From Symsagittifera roscoffensis (lineage: Eukaryota > Xenacoelomorpha > Acoela > Convolutidae), in NCBI RefSeq assembly GCF_963678635.1, contig NC_087066.1, positions 27,185,453-27,249,452 on the forward strand: 64,000 bases of DNA, written 5' to 3'. How positions within the stretch are numbered: the stretch's first letter is position 1; each line of letters starts with the position of its first letter. The notes under the pieces were generated by a model. That model made no database searches, had not been told where the DNA came from, and was given only the letters and a program-made list of their open reading frames with translations. A program made the position numbers and the translations under genes. Below are positions 11,477 to 22,558 of the stretch, piece by piece.

Positions 11477-13855
11477 ATGGCTCTGAGTTTTACATCGTTG
11501 CTTGGAGCTGCAGCAGTGGCTTTGGTGATCTGTCTGCAAGGTACTCTTTAGATTTCACTGCTTCTTCATAGTCTTTTCCCAGGTTTCTAAATCCTACAGA
11601 AACCTAATCTGTTCCTCGGGCAAAATCATGGTGATCCTCTCGTAGATTTTTTTCTCAGAAACCCCAACAAAAACACGGAACTGAGACAGAAAACGTTAGA
11701 ACTGAGACTTTTTCCCGGCTGTCCTAATTTTTTTTTCTGTGGGAACGCACTTCTGATACTTACTGGCACTGCAGGAAAACCTTAAAAAAGAGCACGTTCA
11801 GTTCGAATAAGTTGTTTTCACCCTCGTGAGCAGCAAATGAAGCTAATGAACGAGATGTCCGCCTTTCATCGAAGTGTCGAGCACCAATTGTATCCCTGCT
11901 CGTGCGTTTGAGAGCTAGACGACATTGTAGCCACTTTGCTTTTATAGCCAACAGACGTTGAATTTGAACTAATTTTTTGCTATTCAGCTATAAATGGCAG
12001 GGGTGGTGCGTTCATAAGGTAAAACGGATCTACTTAACAATCCCCCTTCAAGAAAGGGGGGGATTCTTTAGTAGATACAATGGGGGGATTGTTAAGTAGG
12101 TCCCCAGGGATATACTTAACAATCTCCCCCCTTCAAGAAAAGGGAGGGGGGAGAATCTTTAGTAGATACAATAGGGGGGGATTGTTAAGTAGATTCGGTA
12201 AAACTGCTGCGGTTTGTATGTTCATACTAGTTGTCAAATGATGTTAACCTGTCTACAGGTTGCATGGGATCTACACCTATCTCCGTAACAGGAGCGGTCA
12301 CTTCAGTGGACACAGACAGCTTCTTGCTCATGTTCGATAATTATAATTATCCTACTCCCAATTCCTATTCAATCTCTGCAAATGATCACCCCGGCGTCGA
12401 TTCTTCCGCCACCGCCACCCTTACTCCAGGGGTTAACGCCAACAATAAAGCCACTCTGGCCTACGCCGGATTAAACCCTGGAATCCTATATACAGTGGCC
12501 GTTACCTCCTGGAACCCTGCTGAAGATTCGTTTGGCGCTCCCTATGAGTATAGAAATTATGCGATATGCATACGTAAGTTTGATCACGCTAACATAGACT
12601 GCTAACTCTGCAACTCAACCTGGTAAACCTCTAGTTTCCACGTTTATGATCCGCATCCATACAAATGATCTAGATGCCGTGTTTTCATGTCCATTGAAAA
12701 GGGTACTGCTCAGGACTTCGGGTTTTCAAAACAAGGTTGGGTATAATTCCTTCAGCGAGTCACGTTAGAGTATTTTCATGTAAATTAAAATTTTTCCTAG
12801 TTTAAATGATCAAATCAATTTTTCCTTAAATAAACTAATTTTTTCTTCGTCCAGGGAGGTTTTGAAAAGTTCAAAAAATATACAAAATTAAAAACTTACC
12901 ATATAATGAAACGTTATCAACAGCCAAAACTCTTCGTTCTAGCTCCTACTGTAAGCTTGTCGTGGATTGACAGCAACAACCTTGATGTCACGCTAAGCGG
13001 TGGGTCTTCGTGGACTGGGGGAACATTGGCATTCAACCCGGCTGACATTGCGGACGTTACTTTCGGTGGATCTTCAAATCCAGTACAGGTCACAGGGTTA
13101 ACTGGAGGGACAACGTACACCATGACTGTTGGTGTATCCAAATCTTCTGCTTGCTCTATTCAATCGGCCTTCCAAGACTTCAGTGAAACTACTACTTCGC
13201 GTAAGAGCTTCATTCCTGTAACTAGTTCAAATTCACGCTTGCTAGATTTTTATGATAATTCGAAGAAATTATGCCTTTTAAAGCTGCGACAACTGCGGCA
13301 CCTACGACAACTGCGGCACCTACGACAACTGCGGCACCTGCGACAACTGCGGCACCTGCGACAACTGCGGCACCTGCGACAACTGCGGCACCTGCGACAA
13401 CTGCGGCACCTGCGACAACTGCGGCACCTGCGACAACTGCGGCACCTACGACAACTGCGGCACCTGCGACAACTGCGGCACCTACGACAACTGCGGCACC
13501 TACGACAACTGCGGCACCTACGACAACTGCGGCACCTGCGACAACTGCGGCACCTGCGACAACTGCGGCACCTGCGACAACTGCGGCACCTGCGACAACT
13601 GCGGCACCTGCGACAACTGCGGCACCTACGACAACTGCGGCACCTACGACAACTGCGGCACCTGCGACAACTGCGGCACCTGCGACAACTGCGGCACCTG
13701 CGACAACTGCGGCACCTGCGACAACTGCGGCACCTGCGACAACTGCGGCACCTGCGACAACTGCGGCACCTGCGACAACTGCGGCACCTACGACAACTGC
13801 GGCACCTACAACGAACAAGGAAAACTTTGCCAGTAAATATCATGTGATAAAATAA
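11477..13855 (+). CDS. Secreted mucin-like protein with two FN3-like domains (4 exons)
   Basis: Exons, inferred from splice consensus and phase: 11,477-11,540, 12,259-12,573, 12,943-13,200, 13,284-13,855 (stop TAA at 13,853). All three introns are GT-AG and phase 1, and the exons sum to 402 codons plus stop with no break. Exon 1 is a signal peptide (MALSFTSLLG, hydrophobic core, ending near ICLQG). Exons 2 and 3 each encode about 90-100 residues with beta-sandwich features: hydrophobic strands, a Trp in SLSWID, and the (P)G-x-x-YT(V/M)-x-V turn typical of fibronectin type III folds (GILYTVAV; GTTYTMTV). Exon 4 is about 29 copies of the hexapeptide P-(A/T)-T-T-A-A, a dense O-glycosylation substrate, then a 15-residue tail. 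One-module-per-exon, phase 1-1 architecture is typical of animal extracellular proteins. The role is probably extracellular matrix or mucus; no specific family recognised. Confidence 0.75.
12030..12192. repeat. Two tandem copies of a small inverted-repeat element (in intron 1)
   Basis: Copies at about 12,030-12,099 and 12,112-12,192 each begin (C/A)TACTTAACAATC followed by a C run, have a central CTTCAAGAAA(A)GGG, and end GGGGGGATTGTTAAGTAG, the complement of the start. Each would fold almost completely. The same termini flank the LINE at 60,271-61,813, so this is a small non-autonomous family. Confidence 0.75.
13284..13815 (+). repeat. 18-bp coding minisatellite (mucin tail)
   Basis: About 29 copies of an 18-bp unit reading CCT(G/A)CGACAACTGCGGCA. 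The only common variation is G/A at one site, switching Ala and Thr. The array is open in several other frames on both strands, which produces spurious long ORFs of Leu-Arg-His, Cys-Arg or Val-Gly-Ala repeats. Confidence 0.9.
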
Positions 13856-13856
13856 A
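13851..13856 (+). terminator. Poly(A) signal AATAAA overlapping the stop codon
   Basis: AATAAA sits at 13,851-13,856 and the stop TAA of the mucin-like gene is 13,853-13,855, inside the hexamer. If used, cleavage would give a 3' UTR of only some 10-30 nt. The alternative is that the transcript continues past GTAAAT near 13,833 into unseen exons. Confidence 0.45.
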
Positions 13857-14391
13857 TCGACTCAACTGCAAGCACGGTATCGACTTCTTCCCTTTAATTG
13901 CTGTCGTTACAACATTATCTGATAATTGTTCAGCTAACAGGTATCCGCGATCTGTTTGATCAGGTTTATCACAGGATTGAAAAAAGTTTTCGACGTGATA
14001 TACTAAGCAGCTGAGTAAAATGGGAACATTTCATTTGAAACTTTTCTCTTTCCCATTGACTTTCAAAAACTATATTTTCCCTTTATTTAATTGTTTTAGC
14101 TATCCCTAACTCCCTGGATCTCTACATTGCCGTCAGCATTCAAGCCATGATCTACAAAATGCTCTAAGCAACCTCTCAATCCAGAATAACATGAAGAAAG
14201 TGCGCAAATTATTTTCAGTTATCGTAATCAAATTAACCAACGTTTGATTTTTCATTTTTGATTTTGAATCTGATGTGAAAAATCATTTTAATTTTACTAA
14301 TTTATTATCAAATAATCTTTGCATCTTGCTAAAATTTGAATAACAAATACAAATGTAAATATATATTCTTGTAAATTTTTAAAATGTATGT
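13857..14391. other. Intergenic; holds a diverged tail of repeat unit B
   Basis: About 13,980-14,060 resembles the end of unit B (TTTCATTTGAAACTTTTCTC against TTACATTTGAAAGTTTTCTC at 7,009). About 14,236-14,280 resembles the segment after B' (GATTTTGAATC, GATGTGAAAAATC). The truncated LTR element therefore seems to have landed in an older copy of this repeat. No gene seen. Confidence 0.45.
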
Positions 14392-14793
14392 TGGAACCTG
14401 ATCTAAACTACATTTTATTATTGGATAAATTAGACCACTGTAAAATATTTAATACTAACCAATCATATTCCATCTAACTAACAACCCACTTATTTGTAAG
14501 TGCTGAATTTACTTGTAATTTCAGCACCAGAGAGATTTGAATTTAACTTAGAAATTAGTTACCTCTCCAAGAGAACTTCAACAGTCGCAATACGCCAGTA
14601 TACTCTAGATCTATTGAGCCTAGCAGAGACTAGTTAAACACCCTGAGACTAGTAGATATAAGAGTAAGATTAAGATCGGTATTAGACTAAGAAGTTGCAC
14701 GACTCTATCCGGCCGAAAATAAGATAGCGTGACGAGCAGACGGTGTACCCTATCCGAAATTACTCTATGAGTTAACCTCAAGGACCTAACTCA
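14392..14793 (+). repeat. 5' LTR of the truncated element
   Basis: 402 bp, TG...CA ends, aligned along its length with 39,929-40,336. It has small deletions (for example before ACCACTGTAAAATATTT) relative to its own 3' LTR. Confidence 0.85.
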
Positions 14794-15058
14794 TCTGGTG
14801 CGACCATAAGTCTCGAATAAAGACCTTAATGGCTTAAGATTAACAAAATATAGATTAGAAAATAGACAAAACATTTTCAAAATGTTACACGACAATAATT
14901 TAATTGAAATGTCTCTACGACTCAATAGATCAATATAACAGCTCAATCGCTACCACCACCATTCAAAACAACTGAAGTAATATATAAGTACGACAGATAT
15001 ACCAAGAGGCAATTGGTTACATCACATTTTGTAACCCATACTCAGGATTATCATACAC

Positions 15059-17510
15059 ATGTATATTCTAAAAATATTGATATTTCAACAAATCTTTTTT
15101 CCAATATTTTCCGATCAGAACACAAATCCTTCTCCCCGCACAGGACCCCAGGACTTATTAGTAACACACTACGATTGTGAAGAAAATGAACAAAAAACAC
15201 TACACAAATATGCAATAAATCAAGTATCACAATGCGAAACAGAACCACAAGCTATAGAAACTACAAATGTAATAGCGACACTGTATTCAAAAACCCGAGC
15301 ATCAACAGTCGCAGGATATAAATTTACAGCAACATTTTCCGAAAAGAAAGTATATTGTTCACAAGTTTCAAACGGAAATAAAAACCGACTTGACCACGAA
15401 TCATTCTACCAAAGTAACATAGAACGACTTCTACATCTAAATGCCGATGATTGTAAAAACGAACTACTCAGATTAAATATCACAAGAAACAAAAACACCG
15501 ACAAAAAACTAGTATATTTTCAAGTCTTTGCCGATTCTGTACATCAAGCAGAACTTGAAAGATATCAAGGACATATAAAACTAGATGAAAAATACCCCTA
15601 CAACGGCGCACACGGAAGATTAACTTATGACATATACGATAAACACTGGATACCACACATTGGTATAAATAATCCATCAAACTGCAAAGCAGACACAAAA
15701 AATAAAGGATATCAAGAAATAATGTTTTTCGATTGGAAAATACAACTTGAAAAAATACAACTCACACGAGATTTATCCGACAACACAATGATCTATCAAG
15801 GAATTAGATTACCTTGTAAAAACTATCAAGGTTATTGTGACAATACGGTCAATACGGACACAAGCAACAATTGTTTGGTTTCCCGAAGATACATGCACAA
15901 CATTTCAAGTAGCAAAAATACACCCTCGAATGATAAAATTTCACGAAAAATATTTTATAGAATCAATTCCATATGAACAATTCCATCCATCACGACAACA
16001 AAGTACTGATTTTCGAATTATCCATAATATAGAAAATAAATTAACACGTTTCCAAATATATCAAGAAACAGAAATCGCATGCAAATACAGGAACCCACTT
16101 TACAAAACACGATATTCTGAAATACTAGTTGGATACGAAAAAGGTTTCGACATGACCACTGGAAAAATAAAAATTGACCCTTATGCCACAGGTCAACCCT
16201 CTAAACGAAGGAACATCATATATACCAGTTATCTTTCAAAAAAGCAATGGTCAACCTGTTGGAAAACTAAGGCCACATGACACTAGAAGTACACGTTTAC
16301 AAGAATTATCACTAATGAATAACACTTATTTTGGTAATATCCACTATGATATCCACTTCGATATGAAGTTAGACTACACGATTAGTCGAATTTTTCAAGA
16401 AATGTTACTCTCCGAATTAGAAACACTTCACCAACTATGCGAATTAGAAAGGACACAAATCCTACAATCACTCGCACTAGCAGTATTAAAAATACCCTAC
16501 GCAGGATATTTATTGTCAGGAAATAGATCAAGTTTTCTAGACTACGAAGGAAACATTTTATGGTTTTATACTTGTACCAAAAAGTATCACCACTATATGT
16601 TTTTGAAGATAAACGCTGCTATAAAAGAATCCCTATCTTTTATAAAAATAAGGTACATTTTGTTGACACACTTTCAAGACGAACATATTTTTGGGATACC
16701 GCAGTCCCATGTGGATCAGAAAATAGCCACAATGTAGTACAATTGAACCCTGATGAAGATAAATATTATCTTCTTACTCCATACCCCACGTTAATGCAAT
16801 CACTCAAAAAATTTTCACCCGAAAGCATCAGAGCTATTGCTCGTAATGCAAATATTGATTTACAATCAATTGGAATATATTCAAAATCAGATATCCAACA
16901 CCACATTAGAACACAACAATTCCAAGAATTATTAACACAAATGGACACTATACAAAGACAATCAATTGACCAAAATTTACGCAAACTTGCCGAAACCGCA
17001 AACTTACGCAAATCTACGCAAACTTACGCAATTCTTAACTTAATTGGATTTCTTTTTTCACTTTTAAAAGGAATCTATAAAACATGCGCTATACACACAC
17101 AAATAAATAGACAAGCAAATGTAGCACGCATACTATTTGCAGGATTTTTTGGAATTTTTTCTTCATCAATAAACAAAATTCTTCTAGACGCACAAATAAA
17201 AGAATATAATACAAAAATAGCGACAAGACAGAACACATACGACGAAGAACATAATAACATAGAAGTAACACCTACCGCACCACAGTTGCCACCCCTACCA
17301 CATAACCATCCATTATCCTTAGTCCCACGTAATTTCCGAAACCTAGCAATAACACATAACCCAAGTTTTAGACCAAACATATCGCAAAGTCCCATACAAC
17401 ATATAATGACACATCATTCACAAGATGATAATACATATGAACAAATTATAGTACAACCCCACATCACCGCTTTTCAGTCTCAAAATAATCATTTTTTTAT
17501 CCCACGATGA
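15059..17510 (+). pseudogene. Envelope-like glycoprotein pseudogene
   Basis: Collinear with the intact env at 52,398-55,016, with the same ATG context after a conserved CATACTCAGG. It is broken by a small insertion near 15,840 (where the intact copy reads CGACCCTACAACAAG), by further frame changes near 16,180-16,280 and 16,560-16,590, and by a deletion of about 190 bp near 17,005-17,035. The deletion is replaced by three repeats of CTTACGCAAA-like filler and removes the region up to and including most of the first membrane span. The protein cannot be made in full. The ATGA overlap with the downstream ORF (17,507-17,510) is preserved. Confidence 0.85.
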
Positions 17511-19267
17511 GCCGACAACTTGGATCCCTACACCGCTCAAATTCCCATCCAACCAACCTCCACACTCCGATCCCAATAATCCAACTTTTTGCTTTCCCAC
17601 CACCCGACTTCCCAACCATTAATATATCATCAAGCACGAATTCGGATACTAACTCAGTTATTTCAGTTTTATACTCCATCTCACAACTTAATAACTCTAA
17701 TATAGAAACCCCTGACGAATTTGCAGACTCCGAACCATCTCCATCCAATAATTTTCAAACCAACTCCTCAGTTTTTTCAAAACCCCCTTTTCAACCAATC
17801 CCACTAAATAATTCACTCCCATCCGTTTCCACTCCTTCTTATGCTGCGCATGTAACCCCAACCTACTCTCTCTTTCATTCCAACCGATCATCGAATAATT
17901 TTCCAGATACCCCCCAAATTTCCCAGGAACTCGATAATTTTATCACCCTACAACAACAGTTAATACACCCTAACACCCTCACCATAAATCGAATTTCATC
18001 CACAATAGAATCCTCAACCCCACCTACTCCTACACCCTCCTCAGCTTACACCGCATCATTAGCACAATCATCCAATCCACCGAAACATCAAATAGCACTC
18101 ACCGAGCTTATCGCACTTTTAAACGAAAATTCCCGAATCACCCATTCCCTACCAAACCCGGAACAGCCTGCGAATACATTAATCACGCACAACACACCAA
18201 CACGAAAGATTTTCTAGCAATCACCTTACCCTCATTCCCACAATATACTTTAAACACACCTAACGACACTAACGACACACGTAGTTTTGTAGATGAACAT
18301 GTTTTAATGCCCACACTTCACTGGACAGCATATTACCATTTTACTAATCCCCTTTGCCTGTCACTATCTAGTACTCATAACGATATAGAAAAGAATAAAG
18401 ATATAATATATAGACTCACCGCAACACTAACACCTAGACAATTTACTTATGTAGGATATAAAAAATTACTAAAAACATTCACTGCACATTCACTGCACGA
18501 CCATAATATCATCCGAACTAATCAAGACCAATTTCTAGATGACAGCCGCTTCGCTAACCCACAACTAACAGAAAATTTTTTCATAAAAACGTCATATGTA
18601 TTCACACTTAATATTTTTGATAGAAAATATGATCACATCATTTCTGAATCACTAAATGATATTCAAGCTTACGAAAGTTTTAAAGACAAATTTCAGTTAT
18701 TTTCACTAACCTTTCACTTCCTTGCACCACATGAACGCGATTTGCACTGTTCACACGACATTATGTTACGCACTAAACAGACTCATACATATACATACTA
18801 TCGCTTCATACAAAATCATTTTGATTTTTATACTCCATCAAGACAACCACACCATCGTTTTCAGTTTCTTCATTTCACCTATTGCATCAAGGATACTAAC
18901 CTCCACGGCATCATCCGCAATTATGACCCAGCAACACAAATGTATATATTTTGTCCCATCACGAAGACCTTTAACGCCGAAGAATCCAGACCCTTCCTTA
19001 TCCCACATGAATTTATCCAGCCTATAGAAATCCCAATATTATAATTTGTTCACAATACTAAATATAATCACAAAATATATAACCTCATTCAAAACACACC
19101 TTATGAGTTTGCAGTAGGCACCGAAGAACTAAAAACCATTAAAGCACTTAAATTGCTTTGGCCACTGCTCCAAACTAAAAACATCATTCGCATACTAGCA
19201 AAATTACTAACAACATCGGACATGATACACGACATCTTCCCCCCACGGCTTTTTCCCAGACAATTAA
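17507..19267 (+). pseudogene. ORF4 pseudogene (unknown protein of the LTR element)
   Basis: Matches the intact 597-codon ORF at 55,013-56,806. The Ser/Pro/Asn-rich N-terminal part is open to 18,217 but leaves the ancestral frame near 18,080. The C-terminal globular part resumes in another frame at about 18,280-19,044 and has a stop (TAATTTG) near 19,041 where the intact copy continues. An inserted repeat CACTGCA near 18,480 and a short deletion near 18,870 add to the damage. Confidence 0.8.
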
Positions 19268-19270
19268 CAG

Positions 19271-19355
19271 GTAAGTATAATTTCAAAATATTCTTAACTA
19301 ATAAATTTAAATTAGTACTAACCATTCTTTATTCATGTTTCTTTTACATTTCTAG
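19271..19355 (+). other. Intron-like segment after ORF4 (truncated copy)
   Basis: TTAACAG then GTAAGTATAA at 19,271, and a pyrimidine-rich TTTCTTTTACATTTCTAG ending at 19,355: an 85-bp GT-AG interval directly after the ORF4 stop, matching 56,810-56,897 in the intact copy. Confidence 0.5.
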
Positions 19356-20871
19356 TCTTCATACCACGATCGTCTACAAAAAACAGAAAAGAAAAATAAA
19401 AAATAAATTGTTAAAACTCTTCTAAACTTCATTAATATTTTCCACAAGATAATATGATAAAAATCATAACAAAAATAGTAAATTAATTTATAAATATTTC
19501 CCCATAAAGCAGTAAATTTAATTACGATGAAAATTTATAACTTTAAATTTCCCCCAAAAAATAGCAGTAAAATTGAAATTCTATGTAATAAATTGATAAA
19601 ATGAAAATGCAGTACATAACCTTTTGACATTTTCATTCGATTGCAGAGGAATTCTATTCAAACTTGCACAGCTCGCCCACGAAGAATTGTTTAAATAATG
19701 ATTTTAAGTTTCAAGTTTTCACACTCAACAACTCTAACACACGATAACAAGTTTCAAACTTTCCTTTAACCCGGTTGGAAAGGAATTACATACTGAACCA
19801 AACTAACCAACGCAGCTTAGTAATCACCACAAATCATAAAATAACAGCATGACTAAGAAAAGAAAACCAACGGTACCCAAACCGGATTAACCCAGTTTAA
19901 AACTGGATAATTTATTCTTTTGAAGACTACTATAAAGTCTAAGAAAGAAATAATAAAACAGAAAAAAGTCGCAAGACAAACCCATAACAAAAACAATTTG
20001 ATTTTTGAAAAACGTACACAACCAAAGAAACATAAGAAAGACCAACATAAACCCTAACATAAAACGTTATCACATAACAGGACCTCTCAAAGAAACCGCA
20101 CGAAATCATACTCCCACTCCTGGCCTAACCCACCAGAGAGGACGTCCTGAGCATGCTCTATAGCCGGCCTAACCCACCGCGCTACATCCACGCTTTGTGA
20201 CCACACTTCTATTTTTAATAAGAGGTACTCAAGGGTGAGTAACTCTTCAAAATAACCGAATTAAAACAAATGCTTTTGTGAAAACAACTAACTAAATTCA
20301 TGATTAAAAAACCGAACTAATAAAATTTTATTAAATGTAAATCATTCCCTGCAGTATATAGATCAATGCACAATAACAAAGACGAACATCCAAAGACAAA
20401 ATGATCCCATCACACTCGAACAAGAATGGCTAACCACAACCGATATGCCGTCCACAATCACAACTCAAAGTTTTTAGAGTACAACTTGACTTCGCAGAAA
20501 ACGACTTCATTGAACTAGACCAATGACCACCTCGATGTTCAAGTATACGTACAGATCCGAGTTACGAGGCATCCCTTCCACACACGATCTCCACGCCATT
20601 CCCAGACGAGGTTGAACACAAAGCAAGTTCTCTACATAATACAGAAAAACCGTCATAGCAAACCATTTTGAAATCAGATTGATTTCATTGGGAAACACAG
20701 TTGTTGTCACAAGACGACACAACGATTGATGTCCCTAACTCCAGCGTCCTGGAACTTCTTTAAGACGAGGAACCGGACAAGAATATGATGTTCGCCAAAT
20801 ACCAACGTTCATCATCCATCCTTTGAATTGCAGAAAGATAATTCTAAAAAACTCTGTAAAACCCGGATGGG

Positions 20872-21281
20872 TGGAACCTGATCTAAACTATATTTTATGT
20901 TTGGATAAATTGGATATTTTACCACTGTAAAGTATTTAATATTAACCAATCATGATCCATCTAACTAACAACCCACTTATTTGTAAGTGCTGAAACTACT
21001 TGTAATTTCAGCACCAGAGAGATTTGAATTTAACTTAGAAATTAGTTGTATCTCCAAGAGAACTTCAGCAGCCGCAACAAACCAGTATACCCTAGATCTA
21101 TTGAGCCTAGCAGAGACTAGTTAAATACCCTGAGACTAGAAAGTATAAGAGTAAGATTAGGATCGGTATTAGACTAAGAAGTTGCACGAATCTATCCGGC
21201 CGAAAATAAGATAGCGTGACGAGCAGACGGTGTTCCCTATCCGAAATTACTCTATGAGTTAACCACATCGGTCCTAACTCA
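20872..21281 (+). repeat. 3' LTR of the truncated element
   Basis: 410 bp, preceded by AAAACCCGGATGGG as in the intact element. It ends CTAACTCA, then AAGT. Confidence 0.85.
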
Positions 21282-21359
21282 AAGTCGACGAATGGAAGTT
21301 TTTTAACTGAGTTCCCAAACAAATTGTTCGAACGATGAACTAGTAAAAAAAAAAACAAG

Positions 21360-22275
21360 ATGCTCGTTTCCTGAATATTCTGACTGCCTTAAAGTTCTAT
21401 GGATTACTGTTCGCATTACAAAAAGAGATAGAAACTTCAAATTGAAATTTTAAAAATAGGAACTTTTTTTGACAATCATAACCCACACGCTAAGTAAAAA
21501 ACAAGCTGTTATAGTTTGTATACAGCAAAGTAATAAACGGACCAAAAAACTTGACTCAAATCGGTATTGAATGGTTTTTAGGACGGATTAAATCACCGAT
21601 TAAAAGCACGAAATTTATCGCGAGGTAGTTATCCCGAACTGGCTAAATTAGCAAATTTAAACATCCGTAAGTTTACGAAAAATGATCACAGGTAAAATAT
21701 CTTTCTAAACCTGAGCTCAAGACAACCATAGCTGTTGGCTGATGTAAAAAATTCTGTCAAGGAAGGCTAAATGTTAGCTAAAAAGTCGAATTTTGTCTGA
21801 GAAAAAACTACCCGAGAAAAAATGATCCGTCATTTTATTCAGAAGTCGGAACCATAAATAAACAGGACTGCTCGTATCAAGCCCAAACTTGAAATTCCGA
21901 CTGCCCCAGACAAATTTTTGGAAAAATTGAAACTTTGGAAAATTTGACTGCCCCAGAAAAACTTGAAATTTTGCCGCAGACAAGACCGCAGACAAAATTT
22001 TGGAAAAAAACAGGCCAAAAAAGGCAGTTTTAGGCATTTTTTGGAAAGTTTTGACCAAAAAAGCGCTTTTTCGGCGCGCGCTTCCACCTCAAACTTATCA
22101 TGTATTGGAGTATATATTAAGAAAATTTTTAGGGTCCGCCACCAAAAAATCAGTATCTCAAAATAATACAAAGGGGGGACCCTTTGGGTCGGCAGGGAGT
22201 CAAATCCCTGATAAAGAAGGAACGTCCGCCCCAAGCCCCCCGCCCTTCACCCCCCTAAATCCACCCCTAGTCACG
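21360..22275 (+). repeat. Decayed CG-palindrome repeat joined to a truncated hAT-MITE
   Basis: 21,370-21,900 carries diverged blocks of the dispersed repeat (TTCTGACTGCC, CACGCTAAGTAAA, GCACGAAATTTATCGCGAGG, CCGAGAAAAAATGATCCGTCA). About 21,900-22,273 resembles the MITE at 10,233-10,649 in reverse orientation and ends CCTAAATCCACCCCTAG, but the other terminus is missing. Overlapping ORFs (for example 21,839-22,234 minus) are by-products of this repeat. Confidence 0.6.
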
Positions 22276-22558
22276 ATATCGAATTTTCTTATCAGTTAAA
22301 GTACGCCTAGTAATTTTGTAAAGTATGACATAGTAACTCAAAGTTATTCCTCCTGTGTTTATTTTGGTGATTACTCTTCTTTTCTGCTTTTGTTCTTCTT
22401 TAAAAAACTGCCCTAATCAAAATATTTGATTATGTTGAGAAAATTTAGAATGCATAGACAGCTGATCTGTTATTCATATATCAAAGCAATGCCATGCTTG
22501 AGCTTTTTAGGATGGCTTGGTCGATGGAATTTTTTCACTGTTCATCATTTGTTTTTAC

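Larger units (their letters stand above)
14392..21281 (+). mobile_element. Internally deleted, decayed copy of the giant LTR element (6.9 kb)
   Basis: 5' LTR 14,392-14,793 and 3' LTR 20,872-21,281 start TGGAACCTG and end AACTCA like the intact copy. They differ from each other by several indels and substitutions, so the insertion is older. Flanking tetramers ATGT and AAGT could be a target duplication with one change. A primer site follows the 5' LTR. The leader is joined at about 14,935 directly to sequence matching about 52,272 of the intact element, so roughly 11.8 kb (gag, pol and the small ORFs) is missing. Env and ORF4 remain as pseudogenes. The junction lacks donor/acceptor logic, so it looks like deletion or recombination, not a retrocopied spliced RNA. 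Confidence 0.9.

Noticed and set aside
13284-13815. CRISPR-like array
   Set aside because: Contiguous 18-bp coding repeats without spacers, in a eukaryotic gene.
13222-13843. Minus-strand ORFs of Val-Gly-Ala and Cys-Arg repeats
   Set aside because: Antisense shadows of the 18-bp minisatellite, which happens to be open in several frames.
12906-13847. Long plus-strand ORF of Leu-Arg-Gln/His repeats
   Set aside because: It is the mucin minisatellite read in another frame, and its start is upstream of a clear splice acceptor at 12,942. The frame supported by splice phases is the Thr/Ala/Pro one.
14930-14945. Truncated LTR copy as a retrotransposed spliced env mRNA
   Set aside because: The junction keeps the AG of the would-be acceptor plus filler bases, and the 5' side has no GT donor at the matching position in the intact copy. 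Deletion is simpler.
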